64,000 bases of DNA from Leptothoe kymatousa TAU-MAC 1615. GTDB taxonomy: Bacteria; Cyanobacteriota; Cyanobacteriia; Phormidesmidales; Phormidesmidaceae. Of this stretch, positions 58,842-64,000 are shown piece by piece (position 1 is the first letter of the stretch; each line of letters opens with the position of its first letter). The notes under the pieces were generated by a model. That model saw nothing but the letters and a program-made list of their open reading frames with translations, was not told where the DNA came from and made no database searches. Both the position numbers and the translations under genes were made by a program. Where the stretch lies: NCBI RefSeq assembly GCF_018739865.1, contig NZ_JADOER010000004.1, positions 813,067 to 877,066 on the forward strand, written 5' to 3'.

Positions 58842-60533
58842 ATGGCCCAGCCAGTCTTATCGGTGTTTGCGATGGCTGCCCAGTGGCAGCAGCGGGCCTT
58901 TACCCGCCAGTTGCCAAAGGCCGCAGATATCCAAGCCAAGTTTCTACAAACGCTGCTTAAAGAACAGCAAGATACCGCCCTAGGGCAGGCCCTTAGGCTA
59001 GATCAAATCAGCAATATCGAAGAATTTCGCCAACGGGTGCCCCGCTGGACCTACGCCGGCTATGCCCCCTATTTTGAGCGAGCGGCCGCTGGTGAGGGCA
59101 ATGTGGTGTCTCCCCTGCCGGTGCAGGTCTTTAACATGAGCAGCGGTTCCACCGGTAGCCGCAAGCTGGTGCCCATTACCAAGCGGGTTCAGCGGACCCG
59201 GGCCTATGCCAACCAGGTGGCCATGGGCTACGCCTTTGAGCAGTCCCGCGCTCAAAACCATGCCGTGGGGCAGCTGCTGTTGACCACTTTAATTAACCCC
59301 TTGGGCAAAACCGATGGCGACATCACCTATGGCCATGTCAGCGGTAACCAGCTACGCACCACCCATCCTTTGGTTTACAACCAGCTATTTGCCCAGCCCT
59401 ACGATGCGCTCCACATTAGCGACACCGCTGCGCGCAACTATGTGTGTTTGCTATTTGGCCTACGTCAGGCCCAGCTCACCTACATGGCGGCCAATTTTCC
59501 GTTGATTATGCTGCAGCTGTGCGCCTATCTCGAACGGTTTAGCGCGTCTTTGGTGGACGACATAGGTCGTGGCACCCTATCGCCAGATCTTGATCTATCG
59601 CCAGCCCTACGGCAGTCCTTAGAAAAGCGTCTATCGCCCCAACCCCAGCGGGCCCGGCAGCTACAAAAGCTGCTCCAGACCCACGGTCGATTGTTGCCCC
59701 AGCATGTGTGGCCGAACCTGGCATTTTTGATTACGGCCCGGGGTGGCCCATCGGACTTTTACTTTGAGCGCTTTGGGGACTATTTTGGCAATCTGCCCAT
59801 TTTTGGTGGCACCTATTCTGCCTCGGAGGCGGTTTTTGGTAGCTACTGTCGGCTCAATGCCGATGGCGCCATTTTGGCGATAAAAACTAACTTTTTTGAG
59901 TTTGTTGCTCCGGATCAGTGGGATCAGGAGACCCCTAAAACCCTGTTGCCCCATGAGTTAGAAGTGGGAGAACATTACCGAGTGTTGGTGACCAACTATT
60001 CTGGCTTTTGCCGGTATGACATTGGGGATGTGCTCCAGGTGGTAGACATGCGCCATGGGGTGCCGGTGATTGTGTTTCGCTATCGCCAGGGGGGCACATT
60101 GTCGGCCATTTCTGAAAAGACAACGGAATACCATGTGTCCCAGGTGATGGCGGTGTTGCAGGAGAAACTGCCTGTGGAAGACTTTTGTGTGACGTTGTCG
60201 GAGTCCTTGGTGGAGCCCTACTATGTGTTGAATGTGGAGTTGGCAACGGCCGCGAGTGAGTCTGAGCTACACCATTTGTTGCAGGGGTTTGATGTGCAGA
60301 TGCAGCGGGCCAATGAGTCCTATGGGCTGAAGCGTCAGAAAAATGATATTGTTGCGCCCCGGCTGAATGTGCTGGCCCCAGGGAGTTTTAAGCAGCTACG
60401 TCAGCAGCGACTAAAGCCCGGTAGCTCCGATGATGCCCAGGTGAAATTGAGCCACATTAGTAGCGATCGCACCCTCTTAGATAACATTCGCATTACCCAC
60501 CAGTTGTCCTTAGGCCATAAACCGATGTTCTAA
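58842..60533 (+). CDS. GH3 auxin-responsive-promoter-family acyl-adenylating enzyme
   Basis: A 563-residue protein of the GH3 family. Plant GH3 enzymes adenylate jasmonate, auxin or benzoate-type acids and conjugate them to amino acids. The ATP-binding motifs are present: SSGSTGSRKLVPIT, FGGTYSASEAVFGSY and NYSGFCRYDIGDV. Bacterial members are uncharacterised for substrate. The 3' end overlaps the convergent GGDEF-EAL gene by 24 bp. Confidence 0.92.
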   Translation: MAQPVLSVFAMAAQWQQRAFTRQLPKAADIQAKFLQTLLKEQQDTALGQALRLDQISNIEEFRQRVPRWTYAGYAPYFERAAAGEGNVVSPLPVQVFNMSSGSTGSRKLVPITKRVQRTRAYANQVAMGYAFEQSRAQNHAVGQLLLTTLINPLGKTDGDITYGHVSGNQLRTTHPLVYNQLFAQPYDALHISDTAARNYVCLLFGLRQAQLTYMAANFPLIMLQLCAYLERFSASLVDDIGRGTLSPDLDLSPALRQSLEKRLSPQPQRARQLQKLLQTHGRLLPQHVWPNLAFLITARGGPSDFYFERFGDYFGNLPIFGGTYSASEAVFGSYCRLNADGAILAIKTNFFEFVAPDQWDQETPKTLLPHELEVGEHYRVLVTNYSGFCRYDIGDVLQVVDMRHGVPVIVFRYRQGGTLSAISEKTTEYHVSQVMAVLQEKLPVEDFCVTLSESLVEPYYVLNVELATAASESELHHLLQGFDVQMQRANESYGLKRQKNDIVAPRLNVLAPGSFKQLRQQRLKPGSSDDAQVKLSHISSDRTLLDNIRITHQLSLGHKPMF

Positions 60534-62873
60534 CTCCTTTGCCGGGATTGGCTTTGCCCAAAGATATCCCTGTCCCCAAGCACAGCCAAGCGCTTTCAAT
60601 ATCTCTCGCTGTTCAACGGTTTCAATGCCTTCTGCCACAATAGTTAAATTTAGGGCATGGGCTAAGTCAATAATTGTTTTTACTAACGTATAGTGTTGCG
60701 GAGTCTGCTGCATATCTCTGACAAAGGACTTATCAATTTTGAGGCCGTCGCAACAGATTTGGCATAGATAGCTTAAGGATGAATAGCCTGTGCCAAAGTC
60801 ATCTAGCTGGATGGACACTCCCAACTTTTTTAGATATTGAATCGGCGTATCATTGTCGAGGGTGTTGTTTAATAGTGTGTCTTCAGAGATTTCTAGTTTG
60901 AACCAATGGCCATCTTGACCGGCGAGACCCTGTTTTATGGCGCTCAGCAATTTGGGCGTGCCCCAGTTTTGGGCAGATACATTCACACCCATCATTAGGG
61001 CGCGGTCTGGATATTGATTTCGCCATTGGAAGTATTGGTGGCACGCTGTTTTAATCACCCAGGCATCTATTTGGGGCATTAGCGTTAGATCTTCTGCAAT
61101 GGGAATAAAAGCAGGAGGATTTAGTAGCCCTTTGGCGGGATGGTGCCAGCGTAGCAGTGCTTCTACGCCGACAATTGTTTCGCTATCAATGTCTACAATG
61201 GGTTGATAGTACAGTTCAAATTGGTTGTGGGTTAATGCCTGGCGTAAATCGGCTTCCATTTCTATGGTGGCCATGGCCCGTTGATGTAGGCCCTCGTTAT
61301 ATACCCGATGGCAGGCTTTGCCAGAGGCTTTGGCTTGATACATGGCTAAATCTGCATTGCGAATTAGCTGATCGGCCATGGCGATAGAATCTTGGGGTAA
61401 ATTAAACGTTTCGCTGGTGGTTTCTGGTGGGTTAGCAAAGGCCACTCCGATGCTGGCACTGGTGCGTAATTGATAGTTTTCAAAGGGAATGGGTACTTGG
61501 ATGGCGGCCTGGATGCGATCGCAAATTACTAAATCTTCAGCATCCTCAGTGCCTTCCCTTAAAATGGCAAATTCATCGCCCCCAAATCGGGCCAGCATGT
61601 CTTGAGCCTGCAGACACGTATGCATTTGCTGTGCCACTCGTTTCAACAGGTGATCGCCTGCACGATGCCCCAAGGAATCATTGATCGACTTAAACCGATC
61701 TAGATCTAAAAATAGAACAGTTAGGGGGGCTTTATGGGTGAGGGCCTCTTCCAAACGCTTCATAAACAATGTGCGATTGGGCAGTTCAGTCAGCGGATCG
61801 TAGAGCAGTGCCCCCTCAAGCAACTGGGCCTGAAGCTTACGTTGTTGAGAAACATCATTGAGACATAGCACATATCCCAGGGGACGCGATTTACTAAAGG
61901 CTCGTCCCTTGGAAATTGTTGTCTGGGTAATATGCCAGTGGGTATCTAAATTTTGGCACTCTGTTACACCGTTTTGCCTTAGGGTTGTCCAATCTGTTTT
62001 GGTGATAAACGGCAAAATAGAATCGATGTCCGTCATCAGGTGGTTGCCAGAAAGGCCTAAACTCGTTGCTGCCAAAGAATTATATTCTAGTAGTTGGTGC
62101 CTATGGTTTACCACGATCATGGAGAGTTCCAGGCTTTCAAAAATTTTTCGATAGGCTAGGGGAGACGTTGGTGACAATCGTCGTCGTGATATTTGAAAGG
62201 TGTAAATAATGCAGCATAGGGTGAAGCCTATGGGGGTGATGTCAAACGATCGAAAGTCTTGCCACAGTGGCGACAGGGTGAAGTAAATAATCCCTTCTAG
62301 GAATAGTCTGGTCCAGATGAGTAAGTAAAATTCCCAGCGCTGGGTGGCCGGTGCATTGACCGCAGTGGATATTAACCATATCAGCCCAACAAAGGTGAAA
62401 ATATAGTTATAGGGAACAAAAACAGTTTGATACCATTGCCCTGTGCCATATTGCACTGAGGTTATGCCCGATATTTGGTTAATGCCTTCGATGCTCCACA
62501 TCCATGGTTGGGATGCTGGATGCCAGGTAATCAAAATAGTGGCAATGGGGATTACAAATAGAAGACTTTGCCACTGGCGAAATCGATAGCCGATGCGGCC
62601 TAATACGAACAAAAGCCAAGCTGGGACTAGCAGGGCAAGGGGAATAACTTGCACCCGCAGTAAATGACTGACGCTTTCTGGGGTGTGGTATAGGTGGGCT
62701 AAACTGTAGGAGCTGGCCCACAAGGCTCCTAATCCTAATACGAGATGGCTACGCCAGCTAACAGCCTCGGTTTGATTGCGAGGGTACAAAATTATGATTG
62801 CAGCGCATATTAATCCAGCTATACAGTTTGCGATCGCATATACGGGAACCGACAAAGCATATAACTGGGACAT
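60510..62873 (-). CDS. Seven-helix membrane, PAS, GGDEF and EAL protein
   Basis: A 787-residue c-di-GMP protein. About seven membrane helices occupy 1-230 (similar to histidine-kinase N-terminal 7TM sensors). A PAS-like domain follows (IFESLELSMIVVNHRHQLLEYN), then a GGDEF domain with intact RFGGDEFAI and LFLDLDRFKSINDS, then an EAL domain with YYQPIVD, GVEALLRW, DDFGTGYSSL and AEGIETVEQ. The inhibitory RxxD site before GGDEF is altered (QAQD). Both activities are possible; the net direction cannot be told. Confidence 0.92.
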   Translation of the reverse strand: MSQLYALSVPVYAIANCIAGLICAAIIILYPRNQTEAVSWRSHLVLGLGALWASSYSLAHLYHTPESVSHLLRVQVIPLALLVPAWLLFVLGRIGYRFRQWQSLLFVIPIATILITWHPASQPWMWSIEGINQISGITSVQYGTGQWYQTVFVPYNYIFTFVGLIWLISTAVNAPATQRWEFYLLIWTRLFLEGIIYFTLSPLWQDFRSFDITPIGFTLCCIIYTFQISRRRLSPTSPLAYRKIFESLELSMIVVNHRHQLLEYNSLAATSLGLSGNHLMTDIDSILPFITKTDWTTLRQNGVTECQNLDTHWHITQTTISKGRAFSKSRPLGYVLCLNDVSQQRKLQAQLLEGALLYDPLTELPNRTLFMKRLEEALTHKAPLTVLFLDLDRFKSINDSLGHRAGDHLLKRVAQQMHTCLQAQDMLARFGGDEFAILREGTEDAEDLVICDRIQAAIQVPIPFENYQLRTSASIGVAFANPPETTSETFNLPQDSIAMADQLIRNADLAMYQAKASGKACHRVYNEGLHQRAMATIEMEADLRQALTHNQFELYYQPIVDIDSETIVGVEALLRWHHPAKGLLNPPAFIPIAEDLTLMPQIDAWVIKTACHQYFQWRNQYPDRALMMGVNVSAQNWGTPKLLSAIKQGLAGQDGHWFKLEISEDTLLNNTLDNDTPIQYLKKLGVSIQLDDFGTGYSSLSYLCQICCDGLKIDKSFVRDMQQTPQHYTLVKTIIDLAHALNLTIVAEGIETVEQREILKALGCAWGQGYLWAKPIPAKELEHRFMA

Positions 62874-62916
62874 CTAAGCTTTGACCTTTGAAAACACCTG
62901 GGGTTAAGTGTCGCAT

Positions 62917-64000
62917 TTATTCGTTGCAATTTTCCAATACCCAACGGCGGAATAAAGGAACAATAATGCGCCAGTGAGATTTTTTTTCCGTGACAACGTC
63001 ATGGCGTTTTAACATATCCAGGGCGGCAACAACTTCTAGCTTTTGTAGGTGTGTTTTTCTAGCAATGGCCTCATAGGGTAGCCCGTTGGGGTCATCTGCC
63101 AATGCCCTGAGGACGGGCTGTTGGTGCTCTGTGTCCTGGCCTGCCTGGTTCCAGACCCCTGTGAAGTAATAGCGACCTTTGCGGAATAGGTCGCTGTCTT
63201 CGGTGACGTGGCGTAGGTCGTCTGGGCTAAAGCTGGAGGGACGGTCGGTGTTTTGCTCGAAGCGTTGGTGGTTGTAGAGGCGCACCAGCTGGAAGCCTAG
63301 GAGCTGGGCGAGGTAGGGTTGGCCAGCGGTGAGGCTATAGATTTCGTCGAGGACGCCGGGGGCATAGTCGAGGGTGAAGTCGGGGTTAGGGTTGGCAACT
63401 AGCTGGCGGGTGGCAGCCTGGCTAAGGTAGTTGACGTGGATGGGGGGAGCCATGCTGCTAAAGAAGGGATGAAAATAGTCAGCGTTCATTTCTTCAAGGG
63501 TATGCAGACCAGCAAAGGCGAAGCCAATTCGAGGGCTGAGATGGAGAAAGCTACGTAGGACATTCAAAAATTTATCAGGAAGACTGCCCGCTTCAATCAG
63601 TTCTTCAAGTTGTTCAAATTCGTCTAGGGCAATAATTAAACCATCCCCTTTCAGATGTTTAATAACACGATGTAAATAGCGTTCAAATGTGATTTTGGGT
63701 AAACGCAGTATCTCATCATCACTAGGTGCCGGTAACCCAACCGTTCTAGCGATGGCATCGCTTATGGTAATCAGAACTTCGCTAGTGCCTTCAGTTACGT
63801 GACCAAGGGAAAGAAGATTTATATAGGCAACTTTTGGGTTGTTGCCAAGGCAGCGGGAGAGGTTGCGTAGGATAGAGGTTTTGCCCATGCGGCGGTGGCC
63901 ATAGAGCACCACGGACTGCAGCTGGTTACTGGAAAGCCATAGTTCTTGAAGCTGTTTAAGGATGTCTTCGCGACCGACAAAAAGGTCTCCTTCGACCGGG
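62917..64000 (-). CDS. AAA-type ATPase (archaeal-like), 5' end beyond the window
   Basis: At least 361 residues; the frame stays open to the window edge, with GDLFVGREDILKQLQELWLSSNQLQS upstream of the GTG at 63912, so the true start lies outside. Walker A is GHRRMGKTS, Walker B LIIALDEFEQLEE, and the C-terminal half holds a winged-helix-like region (LPYEAIARKTHLQKLEVVAALDMLKRHDVVT). This is the STAND-related ATPase family of the FVGRE type. Such proteins often carry further sensor or effector domains; the missing N-terminus could hold one. Confidence 0.85.
   Translation of the reverse strand, partial: PVEGDLFVGREDILKQLQELWLSSNQLQSVVLYGHRRMGKTSILRNLSRCLGNNPKVAYINLLSLGHVTEGTSEVLITISDAIARTVGLPAPSDDEILRLPKITFERYLHRVIKHLKGDGLIIALDEFEQLEELIEAGSLPDKFLNVLRSFLHLSPRIGFAFAGLHTLEEMNADYFHPFFSSMAPPIHVNYLSQAATRQLVANPNPDFTLDYAPGVLDEIYSLTAGQPYLAQLLGFQLVRLYNHQRFEQNTDRPSSFSPDDLRHVTEDSDLFRKGRYYFTGVWNQAGQDTEHQQPVLRALADDPNGLPYEAIARKTHLQKLEVVAALDMLKRHDVVTEKKSHWRIIVPLFRRWVLENCNE

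Overview
The window is cyanobacterial. The evidence is many copies of the GCGATCGC palindrome and near variants, a psb34 gene, a GUN4 domain, a CIRCE-controlled groEL without groES, GH3, Uma2, NACHT and caspase-family proteins, and a PEP-CTERM exported protein. Gene density, many multidomain signalling proteins and many short repeats suggest a filamentous, Leptolyngbya-like cyanobacterium. The genus is inference. No tRNA or rRNA gene and no CRISPR array were recognised.

Layout. 0-5.8 kb: an exported protein fragment, a 56-bp triple repeat, a YuiH-like molybdopterin oxidoreductase, two conserved hypotheticals, an ATP-dependent DNA ligase, a LabA-like NYN protein and a predicted nuclease. 5.8-7.5 kb: a minus-strand PadR operon encoding a membrane protein with 41 CTG/CGG/CAG-GAT/GCT hexamers. 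7.7-16.4 kb: an exported Ig-like protein, a Ser/Thr kinase with a membrane tail, the PmbA/TldD pair, an adenylate cyclase and a VanY-type peptidase. 16.5-20.5 kb: gcvH and gcvP of the glycine cleavage system. 20.6-26.5 kb: an accessory region with a methyltransferase, Uma2, a NACHT-GUN4 protein, an IS3 remnant and an array of ~295-bp repeats. 27-36 kb: a diguanylate cyclase, an S9 peptidase and a giant G8/beta-helix protein. 36.4-43.5 kb: groEL, a Mo-nitrogenase C-terminal-like protein, Ap4A phosphorylase, a CPBP protease, a DUF697 GTPase and psb34. 43.8-48.2 kb: an AddB-like helicase/nuclease and a caspase-GAF-EAL protein. 48.7-57.3 kb: secreted proteins, an iron-linked pair (di-heme protein and imelysin), pirin with a divergent LysR regulator, and a DUF4114 PEP-CTERM protein. 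57.4-64 kb: a 2OG hydroxylase, a sterol-desaturase-type hydroxylase, GH3, a GGDEF-EAL protein and an AAA ATPase cut by the window edge.

Common threads. Second-messenger proteins are dense: one predicted cAMP cyclase, one diguanylate cyclase, one GGDEF-EAL protein and one EAL fused to a caspase. Two domain fusions stand out: NACHT with GUN4 (an NLR-like switch joined to a tetrapyrrole-binding domain) and caspase-GAF-EAL (a predicted death protease joined to an apparently intact c-di-GMP phosphodiesterase). A third pattern is seen directly in the DNA: three unrelated genes (gcvH, the diguanylate cyclase and the PEP-CTERM gene) each carry a tandem duplication with a 48-bp period across the stop codon. 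In gcvH the extra copy differs from the first mostly at synonymous sites.
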